Origin: Spirodela intermedia
Taxonomy: Eukaryota > Streptophyta > Magnoliopsida > Alismatales > Araceae
Length of the DNA: 64,000 nucleotides
Direction of reading: 5' to 3'
Assembly (NCBI GenBank): GCA_902729315.2
Contig: LR746274.1
Coordinates: forward strand, 7,375,037-7,439,036
Of this stretch, positions 32,914-46,597 are shown piece after piece (position 1 is the stretch's first letter; every line of letters begins with the position of its first letter). The position numbers and the translations under genes were made by a program. The notes below the pieces were generated by a model that saw only the letters and a list, made by a program, of their open reading frames with translations, made no database searches and had not been told where the DNA came from.

Positions 32914-34247
32914 CTGACACGTGGGACGCAGGGATGCACTCCCGCCCCGACCACACCCGAAAGGAACTAACAGGTTGTTTATCCCAGAGTGAGCGGGGAA
33001 GAGAGAGAGAGAGAGAGTCGTACAGAGGGATTTCTAACGTTAGTGTAAGGTAATAGCCGTCGGTGCGTGACATGCACGTGATGAGTTGTGTGTGTGTGGG
33101 TTTTTAAATTTGGCTGTTTCAATTTGTATCTCAATTATTATTCATTACTAAATGAATATTGAGTACATAATTTCTTATACCTTATCGCCCAAACAATATT
33201 TTGTATTATTTCTTACTACAGTGCTTTACGTGTTAGATGTTATAAGTCAGCTCACTTCTTACCAAGAGCTAAAATAAAAAAATCTAAAGCAACACAAGTA
33301 GAAATAATTAAAATATCTCTATTGAGGGTAGAGAAGATGTCTTGAATGTTAGTAGATACACTAAATACACACCTGATTATTACAAATAATAATTTTAGTA
33401 TTTGGTTAAAATATTATTGTAGAGATATGTTTTTTACATTATACTACCTTGTGAGATAAATTTTATCCACTATAATAGAAGGCTTTATATTGTGTACTCT
33501 TAATGTGATACTCTTGTTATTTTTAGCAATGCCATTTTGAAAAAAATTGCTTGAATATAGTGTGTGTAATATATATATATGTATATATTTGCAAAAAAAA
33601 TTCAAGTTTGGATTGTAATTTCTTATGAAGGAAATAAATGCAAAAAAGTCAATGAAGTATAATTAGGTGTTTTGCAAGTGTTTTATATGAACATCTCTAG
33701 ACATATTTATTCATATGTAGTCCTCAAATATTGAATATTTTTATTTAGTTAACCTTTATTTCTTGTTATCATACATATGAAGAAACAATGTATAAGGCTA
33801 TAGAATAGATAAAATAGAAACAATGTATATGAACAATGTATAAGGAGAGAACAATAGTGCAGGAAAAGACACGCTTCGTGTGACTTGAACCCACCAATGA
33901 CTAATTAGAAGTTAGATGCCTACATTAAAAAACTATAATGGAAGACTAACACAACCACAAGGGGAAAGAATTACAGCTTATAATAGAAAAGACAAACATA
34001 AGAACATATAAGAAGTGAATGAATTAAACTCAACAATGCACCAACCAAATTTTAACATCATTCACAAAAAGACTATAAATACACATAATTACCATAAAAT
34101 CTATTATCAAAAACTAGACTATAGTGAAGATATATGGAGATTACTATTCAAATATTAGAAAATAATTACGATAGAAGTTAATGTAGTCTAAGAGAAGACT
34201 CTAAATTCTAAAGGGACTATAAAGACTAAACTGAGTCTGGTGGGGTT
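32914..34247. other. AT-rich spacer, unit 2 (as 6829-8157)
   Basis: Same content as unit 1, including the weak tRNA-like remnant near 33872-33950 and a GA tract at 33003-33017 lengthened by one or two repeats. No gene is seen. Confidence 0.4.
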
Positions 34248-34346
34248 TATAAGTCTTTATTATCATGAGTTAATAATTAGTAAATAATATAGTTTTAGCC
34301 TTAACTCATGATAAATAGACTTATATTTGTGTTAAAATGTGAAATT

Positions 34347-34990
34347 CTTATCATTCTAATTAGAGGAGTATTTTTTCATGGAGAGACCCAAATAATATTC
34401 AAAATCTAGAAGCACTTAGACCTAATTCAAACTCTAAATTTCATCTAAAATAAAAAAACAGATTTCAAAAAAATCAGCCCTCTCAAACCCAATCTGATAT
34501 TATGGAAATGATGCAACAAATGAGCCAAATGATGCAACAAATTATGAATCAAATGATGCTGCAACATAAACAAATTATAGAGGCTCTTGGGAATAAGAGA
34601 GAAGAGGGACAACTACCTAGTCAGCCCCTAGAAAATCTAGAGAACTGTCCAACAATAGGATTTCAACAAGGGGAGTCTAGTAGCATGAATCTAGGAAAAA
34701 CCCACGAAATGAAAATGTTAGAATAGTGAATGCATTGAGAAGTGGTAAGATCTTACTTGATCCTTTCCCCAAACATTAAAAGAAAAGGAAAAGATAGACA
34801 GCCCAAAACAAAATCAAATAGGAGTAGAAGAAGATTTTATAGATTCTACCAAGAAAATTTCGAAAGAGAGGACAACCATTCTATTTCCTAAAGCTCTAGA
34901 GCCTAGACAAAGAAAGAAAAAGGAACACAATGAAGAAATAAAGAAAATTTTACAAGATATGTAAATTAATCTTCCTTTACTCACTACCAT
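34347..34990 (+). pseudogene. Gag C-terminal part (unit 2)
   Basis: As 8257-8900: the Met/Gln-rich segment at 34502-34726, a stop, then VNALRSGKILLDPFP in another frame. The stop positions match unit 1. Confidence 0.7.
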
Positions 34991-35510
34991 TAAACATATT
35001 CCTAAAAGTGTTAAAGTTTTGAAAGGAATGTATACACCAAAAAGAGCACCTAGAGTAGAAAAATTATCTATACATACTAGTGCTTTATTATTAAATCAAT
35101 TACCATATAAATTGAGGGATATGGGTGCCCCTTTAATTTTGTGTGGTATTGGTGGATCCATTTTTCAAAATACATTACTTGACACCAATGCTAGTATTAA
35201 TTTATTACCTACAAGTATTTGTGATAAATTTAATATTACTAATCTTAAACCTTCTACTATTACCTTACAATTTGCTGATAAATCTATAAAACATCCTAAA
35301 AGTATTTTAGAAAATGTGATAGTGACAATTAAAGGGTGTAAGTTTCTAGCTGATTTTGTAGTGGTAGAAATGGATTTTAATGGATAGTTTTATGATACAC
35401 CAATCATCCTAGGGAGACCATTTTTGCATACAACAAAGATGAATATTGATTTTCTCATAGGTATTATGAAAATTTTATATGGAGATCAATCAGTAGAAAT
35501 TAAAATTTTT
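34991..35510 (+). pseudogene. Retropepsin-like protease (unit 2)
   Basis: The open part 35019-35387 carries DTNASINLLP (Gly of the active site is Asn, as in unit 1), TLQFADKSIKHP and ILENVIV. Beyond a shared stop, TPIILGRPFL is intact here but destroyed in unit 1, which shows that unit 1 decayed further at this point. Confidence 0.78.
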
Positions 35511-36485
35511 GAGGTAGCAAATGATCTTAAGAAATCCCAAGTATATGATTAACATACCATAGATCTTCTAGATGATTTTCATGATCCAGATGTTATTGAT
35601 GACTATGTGCTGGAAGAATTAGAGGAAGTAGAGAATATAAATTTGAGAGAAAAGAAAGAGGAAGATCATCTGAATTTAGAGTTGAAACCTCTTCCCTCTA
35701 GTCTAAAATATATGTTTTTGGAAGAAAATAATTCATTTCTTATTATTATTGTAGTTGATTTGAGTGATGAATAGGAAGAAGAATGATTAGATGTACTTTG
35801 AAAAAATAAGAAAGTTATTGAGTGAAAAATGGATGATCTAAGAGGCATTGATATGAGTGTATGTATGTATAATATATACCTAAAGGAGGGGGCTAGGACT
35901 AGCAGGGAACCACAATGAAGATTAAATCCTAACATGATGGAAATTGTAAAAAAAGAAATTTTAAAGTAGTTGGTTGTTGATATTATTTATCCTATTTCAA
36001 ATAGAAAATGGCTTAGTCCTATACAAATGGTGCCAAAAAAAATCAGGGATCACGTTTATAAAAAACAAAAATGGGGATGAAATACAAACAAGATTAACTA
36101 ACAGTTGGAGGGTTTGCATTGATTATAGAAAATTAAATTCAGTTACTAGAAAAGATCATTTTTCCCTACCATTTACTAATCAAATTCTAGAAAAATTAGT
36201 TGAAAAAAACTTTTTTTGTTGTCTAGATGGATACTCTAGTTATAATCAAATTTATATAAACCCTTTAGATCAAGAAAAAATAACTTTCACTTGTCCATTT
36301 GGTACTTTTACTTTTAAATGCATGCCTTTTGGTCTGTGTAATTATCTAGCCACATTTCAAAGATGTATGCTGTTTATTTTTTCTGATATGACAAGAAAAT
36401 ATATGAAACTTTTTATGGACGATTTTTCTATTTTTGGTGAATCATTTGATGAATTTTTAAATCATTTATAGCATGTACTTGAGAA
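35511..36485 (+). pseudogene. Reverse transcriptase (unit 2), catalytic residues kept
   Basis: The open part 35974-36471 has WRVCIDYRKLN, CCLDGYSSYNQ (catalytic Asp present), FTCPFGTF, MPFGLCN and FMDDFSIFGES (canonical xMDD). Upstream stops and the frameshift before the open part are shared with unit 1. A TAG near 36469 separates it from the RNase H part. Confidence 0.85.
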
Positions 36486-37146
36486 ATGTATAGAGAAAAA
36501 ATTAGTTTTGAGTTGGGAGAAATCACATTTTATGGTTAGAGAGGGAGTTGTGTTGGGTCATATTATGAGTGAAAATGGTTTAGAGGTGGATAGAGCAAAA
36601 ATTAATATTATATCTAAAATAAAACCTCCAAATTCAGTAAAACAGATTAGATCTTTGTTGGGTCAGGTAGGTTATTATAGAAAATTTATTCAAGATTTTT
36701 CAAAATTTTCTAAACCTCTCACCTTGTTATTATCTAAAGATGTGCCTTTTAATTTTGATGAGAAATTTTTTGAGTCTTTTTCTGAAATAAAAAGATTACT
36801 TATTGAGTCACCCATTTTACAAGCTCTTGATTGGTCCTTTCCCCTTGAAATAATGTGTGATGCATTGAATTATGTAGTGGGGACCGTTCTAGGACAAACA
36901 AAAGAGTCAAAACCCATAGTAATTTCATATGCTAGTAAAACTATATTTAATGCTCAATTAAATTATACCACGATTGGAAAAGAGTCGTTTGTTGTAGTAT
37001 TTTTATTAAAAAGGTTTAAATCATATATTTTGGGAGCTAAAATTATTATTTATACTGATCATGTAGTATTAAAATATTTGTTAAATAAGAAAGATACAAA
37101 GCCATGTTTATTAAGATGTATTTATTGTTGTAAGAATTTGACTTAG
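36486..37146 (+). pseudogene. RT connection and RNase H domain (unit 2)
   Basis: Open part 36508-37146. IRSLLGQVGYYRKFI, LEIMCDALNYVVGTVLGQ, SKTIFNAQLNYTTIGKES and IIIYTDH are recognisable. The RNase H Glu in IEKES reads Gly in this copy (IGKES), so here unit 2 is the more damaged one. Confidence 0.83.
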
Positions 37147-37169
37147 AAATAAAAGATAAAAAAGGTTTC

Positions 37170-38522
37170 GAGAATGTTGTTTGCTGACCATCTTTTTAGA
37201 ATAAGTGATACAAGAATAAATGTAGAACCTTTACAAGACACATTTCTAGATGAACAATTGATGGCAGCTCAACATCAACCATCACCATGGTATGCACATA
37301 TTGTTAATTTTCTGATTTCTAGAAAAATTCTAGAATAGTGAGATAAGAATAGAAAACATCATTTCTTTTCTAAGATTAGAAATTATTTTTGGCATGATCT
37401 TGATTTATATTAGTTGGGCAATGATCAAATTTTAAGGAGATGTGTTCCTGAAGAAGAATATCATAACATTATTAACATGTGTCATTCATCTAACTGAGGA
37501 GGACATTTCTTTGGAAAAAAAATAGCTGCAAAAAAAATTCAGTGTAGTTTTTATTAGCTTACAATCATTAGAGATTCTATAGAATTTAGTAGAACATGTA
37601 TTTCATGTCAATCTATAGGTAACATGAATAAGAAAATATGAAATACCCATGAGTAATATGTTAGTAGTCGAAAGTTTTCATGTATAGGGAATAGATTTCA
37701 TGGGTCCCTTCCCATCAGCTGAAAAATATGAATATATTTTGCTTGCTGTTGATTATGTGTCGAAGTGGGTGGAAGTTATTTCTACTAGAACTAATGATCA
37801 TAAAATCATGATGAAATTTGTGTAGGAAAATGTTTTTTGAGATTTGGATTTCTTAGAGTGATTATTAGTGACAGAGGAACACATTTTACAAATAAACATT
37901 TTAGGAAACTATTGAAAGAGAATGGAGTGCACCATAGAGTAGCCACTCCATATCATCCCCAGACAAATGGGCAAATTGAAGTAGCAAATAGGGAAATTCA
38001 AAGAAATTTGAGAAAAATAGTTAGACTAAATAAGAAAGATTGACCAACAAAATTACAAGATGCATTATGGGCCTATAGAATAGCTTGTAAAAATCCCATA
38101 GGTATGTCCCCATTTCATCTTATTTTTAGAAAGCCATGTCATCTTCTTGTGGAAATAGAGCATAAAGCATTATGGGCTATAAAAACTTTATGTATGGATG
38201 AAAAATCAGTTGGAGGGCATAAAATTTTTCAGCTACATGAACTAGAGGAGTTGAGGAATGAAGCTTATGAAAATCATAAAATATATAAAGAAAAAACTAA
38301 AACTTTTCATTATAAATACATTAGCAGAATTTTTTTTGATGTTGGACAAAAAGTGTGGTTATATGATTCTAGGCTGAAATTATTTCCAAGAAAATAAAAA
38401 TAAAAATAGATAGACCCTTTAAATGGTGCAAGAGACATATGATCATGGAGTTGTAATGATTAAAGATCCTAAAAGTGATCATAACTTTAAGGTAAATGGA
38501 CAGCGGCTTAAACATTATATAG
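37170..38522 (+). pseudogene. Integrase, stop-ridden (unit 2)
   Basis: As 11080-12430. Core motifs GIDFMGPFPSAEKYEY, VIISDRGTHF and PYHPQTNGQIEVANREIQ are closer to the family consensus than in unit 1 (QTNGQ against QKNGQ). The C-terminal part is at 38104-38397. The same main stops are present. Confidence 0.87.
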
Positions 38523-40168
38523 AACACGAATGCCTTGCAAATAAATAAATTTTATTATTAAAAGAAATTCAAGAGTAAGATTAAGGTGTCCAGCTGGAGA
38601 CGTTAAATTCACACTGCATGGGAGGCAATCCATGGTTTTTATTTCATTTTGTTTGATTTTTTTAAGCTCTATTTTTCTTAGAATGTCACAATACTTGTTT
38701 TTGTATTTGTTTTTCTCAAAAAAGTACAAGAAGAGTGTAAGATGAAGTGAAAAATTTAAAATGAGGTTGAGGTGATATCTTTCTGAGCTTTATCATTTAT
38801 GACAACATTTTTAATGCTTAACTTTGCAGGTATGTATGCTTCACTTGTAAATTATATTTTTCTGCATATTCTATTTCGATTTTTTTGTGTCATTGAGGAC
38901 AATGTCATTTTTAAGTTGGGAGGTAAAGTATTAATTATTAATTTATGTATTAGGATGATTAAGAATATGTGTTTACATTTTATTTTTATTTTTTCATGCT
39001 CACTTAAAACAGCAACTAAAAAAAAGAAAAATATAAGAAAATTTTAAAAAACTACAACATCTATTTTTAGGTTTTTTGTCAAGAACAATAGATCGTCAAA
39101 AATAGCTGACAAAATGTAGCTCGAAGTTTGAAATTCTAGAGACCCTTTTCTCACATTTCAATCCCCTAGACGTATATTACTAAAATTCGAAATTACAATT
39201 ATAAAGAAGAAAGTTTTGATTTATTTTTGACAAATTTACTGTTGCTAAAAACAGAACTGAAAATAGAAAATAGAACTGTCATAACTATCAAATTTATAAA
39301 TTTCTTACATCATATTGTATGCATGAAAAATTAAATCAATTAAATTAATTGATACCAAAAGATACTAGGAAGATTATTATTGAGTCAAAAGAATGATCTA
39401 GTAACATGAAATGTTAGAATACTCCTTGAATACATGATAGATAACATGAATTTGATTTTACAGATTTTCACTTTATGATCTTAATGGATAGTATTTACTT
39501 GATGTGAAAATTTGATTGATCACTTCAATTTAATGGAGATTTTTGCATCCTAATCTATAGGACTTGTGAGGAAAAATCACTTAGTTCAAAGAAAAAAAAA
39601 AGAGAGACAGCAATATGAAAAATCTAGAAATGAAGAGTACACATAGAGGGTCTGAGACATTATTCTCATTGTCAAAATCGTGCATAGAAAAACACTTGCT
39701 GCAAAATAAGTGGATAAAGTGAAAGCCCTAAAAATAAAGAGTACACATGATGTGAGACATCATCCTTATTGTCGAAATTTATTTACAAAAAAAGCTACTT
39801 ATCCACTATATATAAAAAAAAAAAAGAAGAAATATAGTGCACACTTCAAAAATCAAGTGATGAAAAAAGAGAAATGTAGGATCAATATTATTCTTGGATG
39901 AGTATTGATAATTTGAATATCTTGTAAATATATCTCTGAGTGAAGAAGTGATAAAGATGAGAATAGAAGAAGTGAAGTCTAGATTGTTATTCTAATGAGT
40001 GCTTAAATATTTAATTCCTTGACATCATTCTTAAATACTTGATATAAGAATCCAAAGTGTCTAAAGGTGTATCATTTTCAATTGTATTTTCTTTTTATGC
40101 ATTCAAATATGATGTTTCAATTTCGTAAATTTTTACTTTCGTAATTCCATTGCTAAGGGAATAACAAT
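38523..40168 (+). other. Retrotransposon 3' non-coding region (unit 2)
   Basis: As 12431-14058, with CATTGAGGACAATGTC near 38891. It has a 17-nt segment (TAATGGATAGTATTTAC, near 39483) that unit 1 lacks. No gene is seen. Confidence 0.6.
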
Positions 40169-40787
40169 GATTTAAGTTGTGGGGTGTGATTTCTGTTAAC
40201 TCATGATAAATAGACTTATATTTGTGTTAAAGTGTGAAACGGGGTTTTCAATTGATTAATGTGAATTTTTGGGTAATTATGTGATTTTATATGAATTTAT
40301 ATGATTTTTACAGTTTTACTTTTGAGATAAACGAGGAAAAAGAAATAAAAATAAAAATATAGCAAAATGGGGGGTACCTACTGATAAGTCTTCATTATCA
40401 TGAGTTAATAATTAGTAAATAATATAGTTTTAGCCTTAACTCATGATAAATAGACTTATATCTGTGTTATAATGTGAAAAATGGTTTTTAGTTAATTAAT
40501 GTGAATTTTTGGGTAATTATGTAATTTTACACAAATTTATATGATTTTCATAGTCTTAATTTTGAGATAAATGAAGAAAAAGAAATAAAAAATAAAAAAA
40601 AGATAAAATGGGGGGGACCCATCGGCCAGCTAGGCTTGTAAGCGGGTTGGAAGTGTAGTGAAGGAGTAGCCACGAGTAGGGGCTCGAGCGGCTTGGACCA
40701 ATAAAGGCATGTGTGTGTCACTCTCCTTCCACGTCACTGATGGCCAGCAAGCTATGGGGCAAGGAGTGGTCGTACACGTGAGAGAAG
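40169..40787 (+). repeat. Polypurine tract and nested, truncated 3' LTR (unit 2)
   Basis: Tract at 40169-40190, partial LTR to 40381, second LTR start TGATAAGTC at 40382, truncated at about 40787 against the minus LTR end CATGACTCAATCG. Same breakpoints as unit 1. Confidence 0.72.
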
Positions 40788-42924
40788 AGACATGACTCAA
40801 TCGTTGTATATTAAATCACACAGATTTAAAATTTATAAAACTAGAAAATACAATTTTTTAGATATTTAAAAGTGTTTTTGAACAAATATATTAATTATAA
40901 TTCAATAAAACTTCCAAAAAATAGCAGTAATTTTCCAAGTCAATCACAAAGATGTAATATAATATCTAGTAGTTATTCAGAATTTTTCGCAAATAATACT
41001 ATTTTCTTTGAATTTTATACTAGGAAGAAAAAAGAAAATATATTTAAAATTTACGAAAAAGGAAATAAGGGTGCAGACGTCAAGATGACCTTAGTGCCCA
41101 ACGAACACAAATCAGGTGGAAATAGAATTCCGCCCAATGATTCTTACGTAAGCAATTATAGATAATTTAATTGATCAAATTAAGATCTGTAAAAGTCAGA
41201 AGAATCGCAATGAAATAAAGTATATGTTGGTAAATTTAAAATCAATAATTTATCACTAAATGTAACGGAAATTAAGTTGAAAGTAGGAAAACAGAGTTCC
41301 AGCATCACAATAGTGATACGTCGGTGATGCATCGAAATCCTAAGTGTTCGGGAGGATCGTTGTGTCGTGTCCACGACCTCAAAGGCTCTCCTTGGACAAA
41401 GACAACATGGGCAATCTCTAGATCTCCTTGCGAAGTCTACAGATTAATGAAATGGGTCGTCAAATCATCTCTGGTGGCTGTCACCTTGTGGAGCAAAAAA
41501 AACTATGACTTTGCGACTCTCCGACAGTTGTCACCCGACGGAGAGGAGCTGAATGGAGGTGGGGCGTGTATCAGGGAGCTTCATCCTCAGGTTTGTGCAG
41601 CAAGAGGAGGCTCTTCATTGCATCTGGTACGTTCTTAGGAGGTGGTGACTCATCTCCAAGCAGATTGTCCTCTTCTTGATGACAGCTTGTTCATCGATCA
41701 ATCAGAGATGATTTACTCGATCGATTTGCAATCCTTTTATCGCAAATCCTTCAGCAATTTTAGTAACAATACTTCACGAATCACATTGACAAAACTTTTG
41801 CCGATGATCTAGTGATTCTTGTTGCTTAATCCTTCATTGGTGATTTGTAGGAAAGTTGCGATAATCAGATCGCTGGGGAAGGATTAAGCAAGGAGAATTG
41901 CTAGATCATCAGCAAAAATCTCATCAACAAGATTCGTGGAGCATTACTACTAAAATTACTGAACGATTCGTAGTAAAAGGATTGCGTATCTATCAAGTAA
42001 ATCATCTCCAATTGATCGACGAACAAGCTGTCATCAGGAAGAGGACGATTCATTAGGAGATGAGTCGTCACCTCTTGAGAGCGGACTGGATGCGATGAAG
42101 AGCCTCCTCTTGCTGTGCAGACCTAAAGATGAAGCTCCCTCACATGCGCCTTACCTCCATCCAGCTCTTCTCTGTCGGGTGCCAGCCGCCGGAGAGCCGC
42201 AAAGTCGGCATTTTTCCACTCTGCTAGGTGACAGCCGCCGAAGATGACTCAACGACTCATTTCATTAATCTCTAGACTTCGCAAAAAGATCTAGAGATTG
42301 CCCACATCGTCTTTGTCCAAGGAGAGCCTTCGAGGTTGTAGACACTACACCATGATCCTCCCAAATGCTTAGGATTCCAGTGCATCGTTGACACATCGCC
42401 GTCATGACACTGGAACTCTATTTTCTTGTTTTCAACTTACTTTACACTTCATTTAGTGATAATTTTTGTGATTTTAATTTACCAAAATATACTTTGTTCT
42501 ATTACAATTCTTCTGGCTTTTATAGATCTTAATTTGATTAATTAAATCATCTATAATCGCTTACGTAATAATCGCTAGGCAGAACTCTATTTCCACCCGA
42601 TTCATGTTCGCTGGGTGCTGACATCATCCTGACGTCCTCATCCATATTTCCCTTTTTTATGAATTTTAAATATATTTCCTTTTCATTTCTTAGTATAAAA
42701 TTCAAAGAAACTTGTATTCATTGAGAAACATTCTGAATAATTACCAAATATTATATTACATCCTTGTGATCGACCTAGAAAATTATCGCTATTTTTGGAA
42801 GTTTAATTAAATTATAATTGGTATATTTATTTAGAAATATTTCTAAATATCCAAAAAATTATATTTTTTAGTTTTATAAATTTAAGATTTGCATGATTTA
42901 ATATACAACCACTAAGTCATGTCA
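40788..42924. repeat. LTR-end palindrome (unit 2)
   Basis: Left arm 40788-41835, right arm 41878-42924, spacer about 42 bp. It matches the unit-1 palindrome, with a handful of mainly C/T and G/A differences. Confidence 0.84.
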
Positions 42925-43465
42925 GGTCACTAGAATTTAAAATTTTGGGCTATTTTTGTCTACTATTTTTGATAGTTTGTTGTTCCTGATAGAAGACTTG
43001 AAAATAGACGTTGTAGTTTTTCTAAATTTTATTTTATTTTAGTTGTTGTTCTAAGTCGAATAAAATCTAAACACATGTTCTTAATCGTCCTACAATATAA
43101 ATTAATAATTAATACTTCACCCCCTAACTTAAAAATGATATTGTCCTTAATGACACAGAAAAATCGAAATAAAATATGCAAAAAATATAATTTTCAAGTG
43201 AAGTATGCATATGTGCAAAGTTAAGTATTAAAAGTATTGTAATAAATGATAAAGCTCAGAAATACATCACCTCAAACTTATTTTTAATTTTCCACTTCAT
43301 CTTACACTCCTCATGCACTTTTTTGAAAAAACAAATACAAAAACAAGTACTACAAAATTCTATGAAAAATAGAGCTCAAAAGAAATCAAATAGAATGAAA
43401 TAAAAACAATGGGTTGCCTCCCATGCAATGCTGAATTTAATGTCTTCAGGTAGACAGCTCTTAGA
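42925..43465 (-). other. Retrotransposon 3' non-coding region (minus element B2)
   Basis: As 16812-17352; minus-strand GTGTCATTAAGGACAATATC near 43140. No gene is seen. Confidence 0.65.
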
Positions 43466-44369
43466 TCATATAAGATGATCTATGGCCATCAAAATATATT
43501 TGTATCCCAAGGTAAGTTTCATGATATTCTTTTTTAGATTTTGCATAAATTCATATACTTCATATATATACCTTGACATACTTTCAGCCAAAACAAAATG
43601 AAAATTAACAAAATTTTCCCAAAAATAATATTTCCATTTTGAAATTAATCTTTCCTCATTTCTATCTTATTTTGTAGGGCTTTCATTCATTAATAAATAC
43701 TTTCTATTAATAGACCATAAAATGTGATTAGGCCATATAATTTTTAAATTAGCTCTTACCTAATCTAGAATTTTTTCATCTAAATTGATATCTCTAATTC
43801 TTTCACTCACCCATTTTTTAATGTGTTCTTTTATCTGCATAATCTTCCTCTACTTCATTTTATCTTCCATACATAATTGTTCAATTTGTGAGGAGTGAAA
43901 TATTTCAAGCTAAGAAATAATTCTAATGGGTTGTGGGTTTTGAAGAATGGAAAGATTGTCTTCTTTAATCTCAGATGTAATAAATTCAGTAAAGTTCAAA
44001 TTTTCTCCTCTAAAATTATCTCTATATTCATATTGATTATTTTAATTTCTCCTCCAAAATTGTTTTTTTTAATCTAGCTTTTCATTTCTCAACTCATCAA
44101 ATTCTTCATCTTCTCAAGAGCTATCTTTTAATTTCGGTATATGATATACATCATCATCCTCACTATCAACATCCATGGCTGCAAAATTATGATTAGATTT
44201 ATTAATTTTGTCTCCTACATCTCTCAAATAAACTGATTTTTCCTCACCTGAAATATGTTTTTCTTTATTTTTGTCCTTAATCCCTTCTACTAAAATTTGG
44301 ATGATTTTTCCATGATTAGCTGTTGTTTCTTCATCACTATCAACTAATTTGAATATTATTTGGGTTTCT
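43466..44369 (-). pseudogene. Unidentified segment ORF-X plus acidic linker (B2)
   Basis: 43466-44006 carries the ORF-X copy (KWKYYFWENFVNFHFVLAES near its C-terminal part), and 44007-44369 the acidic linker. The stop pattern is nearly that of unit 1. Confidence 0.45.
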
Positions 44370-45451
44370 CTACGAAAAATTATTCCACCAATTCGGATTA
44401 TAATAGTTAGAAAAATATTTCCTAGTTTTTACTAAAATCGTGGGGTACTTGCACTTGTTCTTGCCTATAATGATATTGAAATTCGTAATGATCATTTTCA
44501 CCATACATAGGACATTTACTATTTGAATTAAATTGAGGGTTAAGAGGCTTTCTAATATTTTCAATAAGTAAGTAAAGTTTTTCTAATCTTTGATTAATCT
44601 AATTAACCTCATTTCTAAATTTAGAATCATTATCATGATGTAATTCATGAATTCCTCTCTTCTTATCCCTATCATGTAATTCAAAAGAGGCTTGATCTCT
44701 AGAATTTTCACTTAAATTTTCATAAAGACTATAAATCTCATCAGGAGTTTTTTCCATAAAAGCTCCTCCACATATAGAATCAACCATATTTCTATGCTAT
44801 TCTAACAATCCATCATAAAAGATTCTATTGAGTTGTCACTTGGGTATAGCATGATGATGTCACTTTCTAAATAAATCTTTGAACGTTTCCCATGTTTCAT
44901 GTAAAGTTTCTCCTAGTCTTTGAAAAAAACTTCATATATATTTTCTCATATTTTTGAGTTTTACTTAAGGGATAAATTTTTTGAAGAAAAGCTTATTCTA
45001 TGTCTTTCCAGCTAGTTAATTCTCTATCTAATGTGGATAGCCAATAACTAGCTTTGTCTCTTAGTGTATGAGGAAATAATTTCATCTTAATAATTTTTGA
45101 TGTGACTTGAGGAAGATTAACTAACTCACAGACCATATGAAATTTTTCTAAGTGCTGATGAGGTTCCTCTAAAGGTAATCCATGAAAATTAGGGAGCATT
45201 TGAAAAATTCTTAGATTTATTTCGAATTTAATAGTAGGTACTAATAGGACTCTAATATTGGATGCTCTTTGAAATGAATTAGGGATATAATAATTTTTCA
45301 TGGCCATAGGATTGTTCTCAATTTGACTTGTACTTCCTTCAAGATCCATCAAAATTAATTTTTCGTTCAGATTTTTAGTTTTGAATGAAATCAAGAAAGG
45401 ATTTTCTAGCATTGGATGTAAGGATCTTCTACCACGCATACAAAAAATCAA
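44370..45451 (-). pseudogene. Gag of minus-strand gypsy element, B2
   Basis: The largest open part 44993-45451 (152 codons) reads MLPNFHGLPLEEPHQHLEKF, VCELVNLPQVTSK, LFPHTLRDKASYWLSTLDRE, so the LFP..LRDKAxYWL core is intact here, unlike unit 1. It continues at 44599-44787 (NMVDSICGGAFMEKTPDE-like) and 44370-44564. Confidence 0.83.
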
Positions 45452-45632
45452 TAAATTTGAGGAAAAAGTTTAGTAATTGTTACCCTCCTTCAATATGCTG
45501 TAGTCCTTATCTTGTTTCTCTTTGTTTCCTTTTTTTTTAAAAAAAATCAGCAAAAAGAAAATAAAATAAGAGTTAAATTCTTTTGTGTACTCTAAGAGAA
45601 AAATAGAAATATAGTAAATATTATACAATACA

Positions 45633-45650
45633 TTCCTGGCAACAGTGCCA
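45633..45650 (-). other. Primer binding site, tRNA-Asp type (B2)
   Basis: Minus-strand TGGCACTGTTGCCAGGAA, followed in the LTR direction by the LTR end at 45656. It is slightly closer to the tRNA-Asp complement at its middle than the unit-1 site. Confidence 0.65.
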
Positions 45651-45800
45651 AAATTTGACGTGACTTAGTCGTTGTATATTAAATCACGTAAATCTAAAAT
45701 TTATAAAACTAGAAAATATGAATTTTCAGATATTTAGAAGTATTTCTGAACAAATATATCAATTATAATTTAATAAAACTTCTAAAAATAGTAGTAATTT

Positions 45801-45881
45801 TCTTCCCACGTCGTGTTGCATGTCTCTATATTACACACCAACTAGGCAATCTGGAAAATTATTCCTCAAAGTATAGTTTAC

Positions 45882-45920
<39 letters not shown>

Positions 45921-46107
45921 CTCTCTCGCTAGATATACATATATATCACATAGTAAATTCTGATGCCCACGTTGGGAATGCAAGCGTAGAAACTTCTTGG
46001 AGATCTTATCTGAACCCTGGGTTCCTGTTCTGGGGAATTTTTGGGATGCTCAAAAGGGCCAAAGAGCTGGAGCTCTCGATTCTAGTGGAAGGAAGACTGA
46101 TGACAAG
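45801..46107 (+). other. Insertion, left part, with microsatellite and exon-like segment
   Basis: Starts TTCCCACGTCGTGTTGCATG and includes a (TC)n tract at 45885-45927. From about 45947 the plus strand has coding character (see the open copy at 58047-58208), but here a one-base deletion (CCCTGGG for CCCTAGGG) breaks the frame. It ends in ACAAG, the target site of the solo LTR. The origin of the sequence is unknown to me. Confidence 0.6.
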
Positions 46108-46597
46108 TGACGTGACTTAGTCGTTGTATATTAAATCACGCAAATATAAAATTTATAAAACTAGAAAATACGAATTTTCGGATATTTAGAAGTATTTCAA
46201 AATAAATATATCAATTATAATTCAATACAAATCCCAAAAATAGTGGTAATTTTCCAGGTCAATCACAGGGATGTAATATAATATCCGGTAATTATTCAGA
46301 ATTTTTCTCAATGAGTACGATTTTCTTACGAATTTTATACTAGGAAATAAAAAGGAAATATATTTAAAATTCACAAAAAAAAAGAGGAAATAAGGGTGCG
46401 GACGTCAGAATGACGTTAGTGCCCGGCGAACGCGAATCAGGTGGAAACAGAGTTCCGCCCGGCGATTCTTACGTAGGCGATTATAGACGACTCAATTAAT
46501 CAAATTAAGATCTGTAAAAGCCAGAAGAATCGTAGTTGAACGAAGTATAGTTTGGTAAATAAAAATCAACAAAGTATCACTAAGTGAAGTGTAAACT

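Larger units (their letters stand above)
34248..40787 (+). mobile_element. Tat/Athila-like Ty3/gypsy element with pol, degenerate (unit 2)
   Basis: Duplicate of 8158-14674 with the same 5' deletion (LTR start fused to gag at about 34347). It is less decayed than unit 1: catalytic residues lost there are kept here. It ends in the nested, truncated LTR 40191-40787. Pol is still non-functional because of shared stops and frameshifts. Confidence 0.88.

Noticed and set aside
41324-41638. 104-codon plus-strand frame in the unit-2 palindrome (similar frames at 47207-47626, 59203-59571 and minus 21909-22289)
   Set aside because: LTR sequence read in either direction; frames differ among copies, with no conserved start or stop.
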